Below are positions 35,904 through 45,600 of a stretch of 64,000 nt of DNA, piece by piece. Made by a program: the position numbers and the translations under genes. The stretch is from Tamarix chinensis. Its lineage: Eukaryota > Streptophyta > Magnoliopsida > Caryophyllales > Tamaricaceae. The notes under the pieces are model-generated. The model was not told the DNA's origin, made no database searches, and saw only the letters and a list, made by a program, of their open reading frames with translations. Location of the stretch: positions 17,161,193 through 17,225,192 of the forward strand of contig CM060174.1 in NCBI GenBank assembly GCA_030549775.1. The letters run 5' to 3'. The stretch's first letter is position 1, and each line of letters starts with the position of its first letter.

Positions 35904-36267
35904 CCACTATTATAGCCGGTGGACCGGAAGATATACGCACAGGGCAGAACGCCTCTAATCCACTATTATAGCCGGTGGACTGGAAAATAACGCACAGGGC
36001 AAAACGCCTCTGATCCACTATTATAGCCGGTGGACCGGATCACAGCCCCGACTCACATGGTGTTTCGCTTTAAGTACTTAGTATCTTTCCCATGGGTTAA
36101 CTTATTCGTTTGGTTTGTCGAGCGCGAGATCCCCCACTATTATAGCCGGTGGACCGGAAGATATCGCACAGGGCAGAACACCTCTGATCCACTATTATAG
36201 CCGGTGGACCGGAAAATAACGCACAGGGCAAAACGCCTCTGATCCACTATTATAGCCGGTGGACCGG
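35904..36267. repeat. Six CCAC..GTGG hairpin repeats in two triplets
   Basis: Units of 24 bp (ccactattatagccggtgg plus accgg) start at 35,904, 35,960, 36,015, 36,134, 36,189 and 36,244. Steps are 55-56 bp within each triplet, and the second triplet repeats the first at an offset of about 230 bp, so a larger block was duplicated. Between units lie gcacagggca and aacgcctctgatc. The stems ccac/gtgg, and ccggtggaccgg, give local hairpins. Confidence 0.9.
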
Positions 36268-37530
36268 ATCACAGGCTCGGCTCGACATCTTTCGCTTTAC
36301 GTGATTAATGTCTTATCGGTGTCTTATTAAATCACACATCACCCTTGACATGCATATCACTACCCTCTACCTCTTCCCTTTTGAGGAGATCCGTCCCATA
36401 TATTGAGACCCGTACCTCTTCTCACACCTGACATCCATCCCCCCTAGACTTACGCATAGTGGCATACAGTAAGGCGCGATCTCCAAGAACATAGGCTACC
36501 CCAACACATATGATATCGACTCCGTATGTCCTCATCCCTCTAGGGTTCCTCCTCGGAGACCCTAGTCGGACCTATGTGGCCCAACTCTTTCTTACTTACC
36601 CAAGCGTTACTTTGTTCTTTATCTCGCACCTCATTTTTATTAGGAAACTCCCCAAATGTATTACTTTATGTCCCAAGTTCTCGTGTGACCGACAAAACCC
36701 TAGTTGGCCGCCCAAACCCTAGCACTTTACTTCCTCAATAAGTAATCTCCCTCTTTCACCCCAAATCTCTCCTTTCCTTTAGAAAACCCATACTCATCCT
36801 CTATATAAGTGAATTCTCACTCTCAACCCCATACTCCCTCCTTCCTTGATCATTTTTACCCTTGTACCCCTCAATTTCCTCATTTTCTCCCAAAACCCTA
36901 ATTGGGTCCCTTAGACACCTTTACATCGGCCCACGTAAAATTTTGCACCCAAGTCTCCAATGGACCCGTAACTTTGACATTATCTTATTTACTTCTTAAA
37001 TCAACTTTCCTCACGTAAGATTCATTCCCATGCATAATTTAAACATTCCATGCAGACTCTCCAGCCCCCACTTACACCCAAAACCCTAATAAGACCTCTT
37101 ATGCACCAACTTACGTACTATTTTTCATACTAAGTCTCTAATCGTTCCGAGACTCTCCCAAGCTCTTACTTACCACCCAAATCAACTTTTCCCACGTAAA
37201 GATCACGTCCATGCAAGGTCTAAATCCCCAATGCAAACTTCCCAAACGTTCACCTCCCCGTTATTCTTTTACTATCATTTCATGCTACCCAAAACCCTAG
37301 CATGCATGTCCTAGAGGGCCATAACAAGTCACATCATCAACATCCACATCAAACATGGAACATGTCATACACGTATAGTATAAGGCACACACAACATACC
37401 TCATGATCCATGCTGCGCTACACAAAACAGGTTACTCATAACACATGCATAATACACATCAACATGGCATACTCCTCATTCATCAACACATTATATTACA
37501 CATAGCACAAGACCATAGCTTCGTCCTTAC

Positions 37531-37592
37531 CTAGGTAGGCACCGGGCTCGGAGCACGCTCCTCTAGCTCCTTAGGTCTCGGATCGGGGTCAC
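37531..37592 (-). other. Exon-like 62-bp conserved segment of the solo LTR
   Basis: The minus strand shows an acceptor-like TTTTCATAG, a 62-bp segment starting GTGACC and ending CCTAG, and a donor-like GTAAGG. One frame reads DPDPRPKELEERAPSPVPT before a stop at the donor. The equivalent in copy B (14,730-14,791) keeps length and both borders. This could be a spliced leader exon in LTR-initiated transcripts. The conserved island extends somewhat beyond the segment on both sides. Confidence 0.5.
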
Positions 37593-37699
37593 CTATGAAA
37601 AGGGGAAAAGCTACGTATTAGTTCCTTTTATAAATATTATCAACCCTTATTCTAGTCTAAGGTTAGGGCTCTTATCCCTAGTAGGGGCGTTGTACAAAA

Positions 37700-38520
37700 C
37701 TAGGGTTTTTGCTCTAATTTATTATGCTAATTATTACTCATTGATACATCTTTAGTTTCAAAGCTCATTTTACACTTATATCATTAGACCCGTTAGTTCC
37801 ATCTTTATAACATTAGTGTTTGCTAGACGTAGTAAAATAGTGATAATAATGGTATTAGTAAACTACTAATAGTGATACTTATGGTGGTGTTAGCATTAAA
37901 ATATTAATACAATGGTTGTAATATCAATAAGTTAACACTCCTAGAGGTAGTAATGATAAAAGTCATGTTTTGAATAAATAATGTAAGGGCTCCCATATTT
38001 TGTCACCCTAATAGAATTAGCATATGGGTAATGTCAATAATAGAAATGACACTAATGTTAAAAATATTAGATATGGTAAAACAATATCACATAGTTACAA
38101 CACTTCACATAAGGTTGGGTTAAATAGTAAGAATACTAATAGTGGTAGTAATCTTAGTGATAGTATTAATAAAATAATAGCACCAACACTAAAGGTTAAG
38201 TATGTTGAAAGTTAGGGTTTTGGGAGAGATTATGGCTTGTAAGAAAATAACACCTTTAGGATACAGAAATTAATAATGGTAATGATAATAAAAGTAAAAA
38301 TAATAATAGTATTAGAAATGTTAATAATGAAGGTAATGACACTAACCCTAAGTTAAGCATAATAGGGGTTAGGGTTAGAAGGGGTGATAGTATGATGACA
38401 TTAAGGATAATAACAGAAATGGTATTAGTTAATAAGCTAATAATAATAATAATAATAGTAATAGTAATAATAATAATAATAATAATAAGTGTAATAATAC
38501 TAATATTAGTTATAAACTAC
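37700..38520. repeat. AAT-rich low-complexity block of the solo LTR
   Basis: Interspersed aat/gta units end in a long (aat)n run at about 38,440-38,490. Counterpart of 15,000-15,960. A 63-codon Asn/Ser-rich open frame inside is incidental. Confidence 0.75.
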
Positions 38521-38559
38521 TATAGGGGCATAAGAAAAGGGTTTTAGGGTTCAGCTGAG

Positions 38560-39830
38560 TGGAAGACCACCTGAGGACGGTGGTGGTCCGGCGGCGGCGA
38601 TGGAGGAGGAGAAGAGGGAAAAGATGGGGAAGGTGGTTAGATGGGAGGAGGAAAAAGGGAAGCTAAGTGTGGGGGAGGAGACATCAGGGAGGGGGGAGTG
38701 GAATGAGGGTGGTGGCGTGAGAAGGGCGGCGGCGCGCGGTGGTGGACGCGGCGGTCGAAGGAAGAAGAAGGTGGTGGAAAATGGTGGAGGCCGGTGGAGA
38801 AGGCAGGAGGGGGTAAGGAGGGTATGGGCAGGTAGGGGAGGACCTGCAGGTTACTTTGGAAGGTGGAAGGAGGGTGGAACACGGCAGAGGTGGCGGCTAC
38901 GGGCGGCGTAAGGGGCGGCAGTGACTCGAAGATGGGTTTTTCAGCAGGGAGCTTCGCACGGCTATAGCGGCACGTGCAGGGCAGGGTGGAGGACGGCGAT
39001 GGTTTGGTTTTGTGGAGGAAGATGCAAGGATGTTTTTGTGGCCAGCGGTGGCGGCGGCGATCACCGGCGGCGGCAGAAGCTTCGTCTGATTTTCAGGCGA
39101 CAGAGAGGTAGAGTTTCGGGGTAATTTTTGCAGCACAGGTTATGGCTGTCGAAGGGGGGTATTTATAGGCAATTGGGGGGAGAAAACGACGAAGGAGAGG
39201 ACACGCCAAGTCAAGGCAGTACACCGTCCGGCGGCAATCGGTAGGCCTGCAGATTCTCTGTCAGCAGGTTCTGGCTCGGTTTGGATGAGAAAGGAAAGGG
39301 GACAGGGCCTGGGCGGTGCAGGACGGTAGGCTGGGACAAATCGGGAAAGAAAGGGACGGGAGAAAGGACGAGAAGGACGGCTGGACTGTGGCGTTATCGG
39401 TGTTGCAGCGGCGCGGTGGTCACAGGCGCGAGGAAGAAGACGACAACGGGGTAGGTTGGACCGACGGTCTAGGGAAGAAAAGAAAGGGGAGAAACCGGCC
39501 GGTCAGTAACGGTTATAACGTTCTTAATCTCGACGTGTCGTTTCATTATTTAGAAGGTTGAAACGCGGCGGCGTGTCAATGGCTGGCAACGGTTATAAGG
39601 CTCATTAATCGCGACGCGGCGCTTCAGCGGATCGAAAGGCAAAATGATGCGTCGCACTCGGGCGTTGGCCAGCGAACGACGCTGGGCCGCAGGGGAGGGA
39701 GAAAGGAAAAGAAGAGAAGGGCTGGGCCGCGGGGAGAGGCCCAACCGACGGGGAAGAAGGGAAAAAAAAGGAAGAAAAAGAAGAAAGGAAAATGAGGGAA
39801 AAGAAAAGAGGAAATGTTTCATTTAGGGTT
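38560..39830. repeat. GC- and purine-rich block of the solo LTR
   Basis: The plus strand is G/A-rich with many CpG sites (ggcggcggcg, gcggcgtaagg, cgacgcggcg), in contrast to the AT-rich surroundings. Overlapping open frames on both strands encode Arg/Gly or Pro/Ser/His strings and show no domain. Counterparts at 1,560, 10,270 and 15,973 are poorer in CpG. Confidence 0.7.
39160..39167 (-). promoter_or_regulatory. TATA box of the solo LTR
   Basis: The minus strand reads tataaata within gcctataaataccccc, a textbook plant TATA box, about 960 bp from the TGAAATACCCC end that would be the LTR start in this orientation. A plus-strand tatataag at 36,802-36,809 is an alternative, conserved at 1,231. 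Confidence 0.5.
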
Positions 39831-40125
39831 TTGGATTTTGCATAAATTATTTAGAATAATTTTGGGGCTGTTTAGAATATTAATTATTCATAAAATATTA
39901 AATAAATTTCCTTTTTACTTAGTTAGACTATTTTAGATAAATTTCCTCAACCTCCATACTAATTAGGAAAATACCCAAATTTTCTTCCAAATAAATTCTT
40001 TATTATTCCCTCTTAATTTACCTTAATTAATTCCCTACATTTAAGTAATTAAATTTATATGTTTAATTTCCTACTAATTCCTTATTTGGCCAAAATTTTG
40101 GAATTTAGAATTTTGGGGTATTTCA

Positions 40126-40130
40126 GGTTC
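40126..40130 (+). other. Right target-site duplication GGTTC
   Basis: Exact copy of 35,185-35,189 directly after the TATTTCA end of the solo LTR. Confidence 0.85.
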
Positions 40131-40700
40131 CTTCAAGTAGATGCTTGAATGGGATTGACTAATTAGAGGTCGAGCCTTAGGTTGGTGTGGCTACAAGTAT
40201 GTTTAGCGTCTCTACATTTCCAACATGTGTATTATTTAACTTTAATGCATGACATTCCTTTGTGTCATTTGCATTTGTAACTATTGATGCTTTGTATCCT
40301 TCTAGTAGTATATATACTTTTGTTGTGTTGCCTTTGGGGATAGGATTAGATGTTCCTAGTTCTATAAAGGGTGACCATGATAGTTGGGAGAGTAGAATTT
40401 CGCTAAGATGTCATAGAGCTTGAATTACATGAAATTGATGTTAATAATATTATCAGAATAGACATGTTAGGGAAGTACAGAGAATTGATTGAATAAGCAC
40501 AAGAATTTGTGATTCTATGAGGACCAAAGGGTGTTAGGGTCTCGAATTAGAAGTGTGAAACTAACCCCTCTATATAGACCATGTTAGCAATCATGATGAG
40601 CAACTTTGTTCACAAAGGATATCCACTTTTCATGTGTGATTTTTGGGATACTAAGGTAGTTGAAATGTCGTTAAAGCAAATCATAGTGATTAGCAAGTAT
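40131..40700 (+). pseudogene. pol: Protease region of element F
   Basis: Near 40,215-40,275 the plus strand reads VLFNFNA then a stop and HSFVSFAFV. This is the decayed aspartic protease block LFDSGATHSFVS. The catalytic DSG is lost. The downstream region includes a piece near 40,640-40,740 (VEMSLKQIIVISKYLIVFPNE) that fits the protease-to-RT linker. The protease would process the polyprotein; it is inactive here. Confidence 0.65.
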
Positions 40701-41280
40701 CTTATTGTATTTCCTAATGAGATTCTAGGAATGAAACCTATTTGACTCATCAAGTTTATAGTGGATGTATTGTTAGGGATAGAGCTGATATGTAAATCCT
40801 TATACAATATGGCACTTACAGAGATGAATGAGCTTTAGGCATAGTTAAAATAAATAATGGGGAAGGGGTAGGTCCAAAAGATATATCACTTTGCAGAGTG
40901 CTAGCTCTATTTGTGAAGAAATAGGATGAGAGCTTGAGATTTGGCATTGATAATTAAGCGTTTAATCTTGTTATAGTAAAGAACTACTATCTGTTGCTAG
41001 AGATCCATGACTTGTTTAACCAACTCAAAGGATATAAGGTAATCTATAAAATTGATCTTCAATCAAGATACCATGGATTAAGGATATTGGAGAAGGACAT
41101 CCCTAAGATTACATTTTAAATAAGCTATGGCTATTTTGAGTTCACAGTAATGCCTTTTGGATTCTCGAATACACTAGCAACATTCATATCTGTCATGAAT
41201 ATGATTTTGTGACCATTTATAGTTTAGGTCATCATGGTATTCATTGATGACATCCTTATCTACTCTAATGATAGATAAAA
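40701..41280 (+). pseudogene. pol: Reverse transcriptase of element F
   Basis: Order of motifs: EFTIDL-type start (IKFIVDVLLGIELICKS), MALTEMNEL, LALFVKK followed by DESLRFGID, LNLVIVKNYYLLLEIHDLFNQL, KVIYKIDLQSRYH, LRILEKDIPKITF, YGYFEFTVMPFGFSNTLATF, then VFIDDILIYS. FIDD (41,240-41,251) is the catalytic motif of Ty3/gypsy reverse transcriptase. The order and wording fit Del/Tekay chromoviruses. Several stops and one-base changes (SGYH to SRYH) show decay, but the domain is nearly complete. Confidence 0.85.
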
Positions 41281-42000
41281 GGACACACAATGTATAAGGC
41301 TGATTTGGCATTGTTAAAGTCGCACTGGCTATTTGGAAACATTAAAAATATAAGTTTTGGCTAGATCAAGTGGGTTTTCTTGGACATGTAATCTCTAAGT
41401 ATGGGGTAGTAGTGAACCCTTCCCAAGTTTGGGTTGTTTGTAAATGGCCAGCACCAACATATGTGAAGGAGGTATTAAACTTTATGTGAGTGGCCAGATA
41501 CTACTATAGATTTGCTTTTTACTTCTCCAAGATAGCTCGTCCATTAACCAACTTACTGAAGAAGGATGTGAGATTCTAGTAGGACAATAAGTGTTGTGAT
41601 ATTATTAAGAGTTGAAGAAGTGTTTGAATACACCCCTAGTGTTCATGTTACCAGGTGAATATAATTGTCTTGAATTGTATAGTATTTCTTCCAAACATTG
41701 AGCAGGTTACATATGCTTCTTGACATTGAAGCAGTATGAACAAAACAACCCAACACATAACTTAGAGCTTGCCACTGTAGTGTTCTCTCTTAAAATTTGG
41801 AGTTACATTTTGTATACGGTTTAGTGCAAATTCTACATCCACCATAAGAGTCTCAAGTACATCTTCAGGCAATAGGAGTTTAACTTGATACATCGTCGAT
41901 GGTTGGAGTTGGCAAAGGATTATGACCTAGAATTGACCTACCATGAGGGTAAGGTCAATGTGCTGGTAGAAGCACTTTGCTAGAAGATTTTTTATCCCTT
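41281..42000 (+). pseudogene. pol: RT connection and RNase H of element F
   Basis: After FIDD the plus strand keeps GFLGHVIS (41,375), a VKEVLNFM block, FSKIARPLTNLLKKDVRF and LVFMLPG. RNase H landmarks follow: HNLELATVVFSLKIW (41,755), KSLKYIF, FNLIHRRWLELAKDYDLELTYHEGKVNVLVEAL (41,878-41,990). The last piece corresponds to the [30 protein letters not shown] end of chromoviral RNase H. Frames shift repeatedly. Confidence 0.8.
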
Positions 42001-43300
42001 GAGCACAATTATATTTTCAAATCACCTATGCTAAGAGTTCAGGACAATAGAGATTGAGCTAATCACCGTTAGTAGCTTGGTGGTAGGAATGTGTGTAATC
42101 ACCATCAATCCTTCGATCTTTGAGGTAATTTGAGCTAACCAACTTGGTAAAGTTAAGAACTAAATAATCAAGTAGGGTATTAAAGATGGAAGATGCAAAG
42201 TGTTTTAACTCCATAAGAATAGTGGTTTTAGATACCGTGGTAGGTGATGTATACCCAAGAGATGTACTGAGTATAAGAGGAAAATCTTGGAGGATGGACA
42301 TTATACTCCTTCTTCCATCTACCCTAAAAGGGAGAAGCTATACAAGGATTTGAGAAAGGTATATTGGTGGCTTCGTTTTAATTAGGAGGTGGTAGAGTTT
42401 CTTACCTTATGTTTGACTTGTCATAAGGTCAAGATCTAACATAAGAGGCTAGTAGGGTTTGGACAACCACTAAAATTTCTATAAGGAAAGTGAGACAACA
42501 TCTTGATAGACTTTTGGGTGAGTCTTTTGAGGACTAGTTATTGTTTTGATTCCATCTAGGTTGTTTTAGATCTCCTATTTAAGTTAGCAGTATTTATACA
42601 TATGAAGATAACATGGAGAATGAAACAACTAGATAATGCTTATAGGAATCATGTTATTGAATTGGATGGGGTCCCTAAAGACATTATGTCATACTGAGAC
42701 CCTATATTACTGTTATAATTCTAGCAAAAGTGACAAGATGGTTTTAGGACTCAACTAAAGATGAGTACTGCTTTATACACAGCCACTAATGGTTAGATAG
42801 AGAAGACCATTTAGAATCTAGAGGACATGCATCAAGGATATGCATTAGATTTTGGGGGTAGTTTGAAGGACTACTTGGACTTGATTAAGCTTTCTTGTAA
42901 CAATATTTATCATAGTAGTATCAAGATGGCATCTTTTGAAGCGCCTTATATGGGAGAAAGTGTTATAGTTCCTTCTATTGTAATGATATTAGTGAGACAA
43001 TTTTGTTGGGATAAGAGATGTTTAAGGATACAATGAGGCAGATCTAACATATTTAGATCACATGAGAGTAGTGAAATACTTATAAAAGAGCTAAACATAT
43101 TCGAGAAAATATGTCAATGGTTATGAGGAAGGTGATAGAGTCCTTTTCAGGGTCACTCTGACCAAGGGATTCATGACGTTTGGTAGAAAGGGTAAGCTTA
43201 GTATTAGGTATATTAAACTGTGGATCTTTTTAGCATGGTTGCTTTACAGATGGCATTATCTCATGTGGACAATGTCTTTCATATGTCCCTGTTGGGGAAA
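42001..43300 (+). pseudogene. pol: Integrase of element F
   Basis: A zinc-binding region is hinted by LYKDLRKVYWW and VEFLTLCLTCHKVK (42,335-42,435), fitting H-H-C-C integrase N-termini (WPGMK---CLVCQ-VK). The catalytic core is seen as LIDFWVSLLRTSY, VIELDGVPKDIMSY (42,655-42,695) and YTATNG then IEKTI and LEDMHQGYALDFGGSLKDYLDLIKLSCNN (42,775-42,905). HSSIKMASFEAPYMGE matches the YHSSI-MAP-EALYG end. DSAT-like catalytic residues are partly replaced (HPQTDGQSERT became TATNG-IEKT). Defective. Confidence 0.85.
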
Positions 43301-43369
43301 AACGTATTGCATCCTTTACTTGTCTTCTTGTTGGGGTCATTAGAGCTTGATGAGTCTATAACTTACAAA

Positions 43370-43530
43370 GAATGACCAACAAGTGTCATATACAAGATGA
43401 TCCAAGCGGTAAGCAAGAAGAGTGGTTTGCTAGTAAACGTCCTTTGGTTACAACATGGTATTGAGGAGGCCACTTGGGAGGCTAAGGAGGAGATTCAAAT
43501 GAAAAAAATAGATTTGTTCTTCTAGATTAA
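43370..43530 (+). pseudogene. pol: Chromodomain-like C-terminus of element F integrase
   Basis: The plus strand reads VIYKMIQAVSKKSGLLVNVLWLQHGIEEATWEAKEEIQMKKIDLFF. This matches the end of Del/Tekay polyproteins (VKVLW-NHG-EEATWE-E-DM---YP-LF). The motif recognises chromatin marks and steers integration in chromoviruses. The aromatic cage residues cannot be judged by eye. Confidence 0.75.
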
Positions 43531-43838
43531 TGTCAGTGGTGTAGTTTTTTTTATAAGTGTACTAACCTTTTCTTTTTTTAATTTACTAGGTGAATTGTTG
43601 TGTGTATGTATACCATTCCTAGACCATGCTTAGTATGCTTTGGGGACACACCCTCTCTAGTGGAGTACTATTGTAATACCCTATATTTTTGTGAAGTTTA
43701 TTGAATAAAAACTTATGTTGTTTATTATGATTTTATGATGTGTGATTTTGAGTTGGTAATATAACTGAGTCAAAGGCAAATTTGGCTTTGAATAAGCTTT
43801 CGAAATTATAAAAAATGAACTTTTAGGAAGACTAATCG

Positions 43839-43953
43839 ATTAGTTTCATGAATTAGTTGATAGGTTTGTCATTTTGGTGAATGGGTTTTACCTGATTGAA
43901 ATGATTAATTGATTCATAGAACAGTCGATTGGTAGGCCAAACCAATTGTTTGT
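43839..43953. repeat. Palindrome cluster 1 in the 3' LTR
   Basis: Units aactaatcgattagttt-like, attagttgataggttt, acagtcgattggta and accaattgtttg, matching 24,770-24,915. Confidence 0.65.
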
Positions 43954-44183
43954 TGTTGGTACCAATTTGGAATAAAAAAATCTAATTAGAATCAATTAGA
44001 ACACACAATAATTGAGAAGAGAACAACATTCAAGAACATATATTATGGAAAAAAATGATCTTATTGATGTGAAGTAATTGCGATTACAAAGAGAATCAAA
44101 GAAATCCTCACCTAAATCCCACACACCAATCCAAGCAATTATACACACCAAATATGAGTCACAAGCTCACACCACTCAATAGG
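43954..44183. mobile_element. Short insertion (about 230 bp) with target duplication
   Basis: The 5' LTR of element F lacks this segment. Here gtttgt at 43,948-43,953 recurs at 44,183-44,188, and the insert begins TGTTGGTACCAA. Removing it restores ccaattgtttgtcaag, parallel to the 5' LTR. The TGTTGG start and 5-6-bp duplication fit a solo LTR of a very small LTR element (TRIM/SMART type) or a copia LTR fragment. It cannot encode protein. Confidence 0.6.
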
Positions 44184-45374
44184 TTTGTCAAGATAAGTAT
44201 ATTTTTGAAACTTGATTTTTCTAGGAAAACTTCTTATACAAAAATGGAATCTTTATAATCCTATTCCAAGTTATTCTTTAAATATTCTTAACCTTTCTTG
44301 TCCTTCATTCAGCCTAATCTTCTACATATAAATAGATTCAAGGGTTTGTTTGAGACAATTAATGGAGAGGGTGACCTCAGCTTTCTCTTCTTTCACCTAT
44401 CTCCTCTACATTCCCTATAAATCATTGCTTTTATACTCGACCTATCTTTCCTTAGCTAGGAGATTTCTTCCACACTGATTTCTCATTTTCTCTCTTGTGT
44501 TTAATATTTATTTGCAAATTTGATCTACACATTTCTTGAATCACCCTTTCAGATCTAGAAGGGAAGTTATCCTATCTTTGAAAAAATCTTCCCATTTATC
44601 ACACATTTGAATGGTAAAAGTTGGGGTTTTTTGATTTAAGAATAGCCACACTCATTCTTCTACAGCTTTGTTGGATATTAATAGCCCTAATCACCCCTTC
44701 CATTCAATTTTCTTTTCAAAAATATTTGAGCTCTCTCTAACCTTATGATATTTTCTCTATGATTTGAACTAAGTGTTTGTTCCCTTCCACTCTTCTAATC
44801 CTTTCTCTTGCATCTTCTAATTTATCTTTCAGTAAGGGAGGATTAGGTTTATGTGGAAGTTGAGTCCCTCTTTTAGCACAAATTCTTCATGTTTTCCCCT
44901 TAGCTTTTATAAGTTATTTTATACTAATTTTATTTATGATTTATAAAATTATTCATTGAATTTTTTAAGCTTTAAATTCCATTTTTATGGTTTAGAAATT
45001 GGAAATCTTCCAAGTTGAGTTTTCCTAATTATGGAAAAGTTTGCTTGCACCTAGTAAGACATTATTGCTTCTGAAATGTGACCTAGTTAATCTTGTGATG
45101 TGATATAATCTTTGAAGTCTGAATTTTAAAACATTACATGAGAATTTTGTTCTATATTGATACATGTTGATTAAATTTTAAATTTTAAGAAAAATGTATG
45201 TTGTTATGAAATTTTGATTGATTTTATTAACTATGAAGTATGCCTAAGTTTATAAGGTGAAAATGTGTTGGTATGATGCTAGTATATGTTTTAGTTTGGA
45301 TGTAATGGGAATTTTGATGATGACTTGAATGAGAAAAGGTTTCGGGTTTTGCCTGAGGAAAAATTGATTAAATA

Positions 45375-45600
45375 TTTAGGCTATACCGATCGATTGGTCC
45401 ATTGAACAATAGATTGGTTGGCCAAAACTAATCTACTGATAGGCTTGCAGTGACCTTAGTTTTCTCTCTACATAAAATCCTCTACTCATTTTGTGGAACC
45501 AATTAACTAGTCTCTAAATAACTGAGTGGTTTAGCCTAGCCGATCGACTAGTTGGTAAAACTAATCGACTGGTTAGGCTAAACCGATCGAGCTATTCATT
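45375..45600. repeat. Palindrome cluster 2 in the 3' LTR
   Basis: accgatcgattggtcc, aatagattggttggcc, aaccaattaactagtc, gccgatcgactagttgg, aactaatcgactggtt and aaccgatcgagc follow each other. These are the best preserved units in the window; the consensus is close to ACCGATCGACTGGT. Confidence 0.7.

Larger units (their letters stand above)
35190..40125 (-). mobile_element. Solo LTR of 4,936 bp with GGTTC target duplication (family C type copy)
   Basis: The sequence begins TGTAACACCCCC and ends GGGGTATTTCA. The five bases GGTTC lie on both sides (35,185-35,189 and 40,126-40,130), and gag of element F resumes as protease right after. Such a unit with TG/CA ends, a 5-bp duplication and no internal region is a solo LTR formed by recombination between two LTRs. 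It carries the hairpin repeats, an exon-like segment, AAT-rich and GC/GA-rich blocks. Minus orientation is inferred: its start, reverse-complemented, resembles the 3' end of element F's LTR, and a TATA box reads on the minus strand. It is more GC-rich and CpG-rich than copies A, B and G, so it looks younger. Confidence 0.85.

Noticed and set aside
35904..36267. Regularly spaced palindromic repeats resembling a CRISPR array
   Set aside because: Spacers are themselves repeated, no cas genes exist, and the context is a plant LTR.
38600..39136. Arg/Gly-rich plus frames and Pro-rich minus frames in a GC-rich block
   Set aside because: They lie in the solo LTR, overlap each other and have no family signature.
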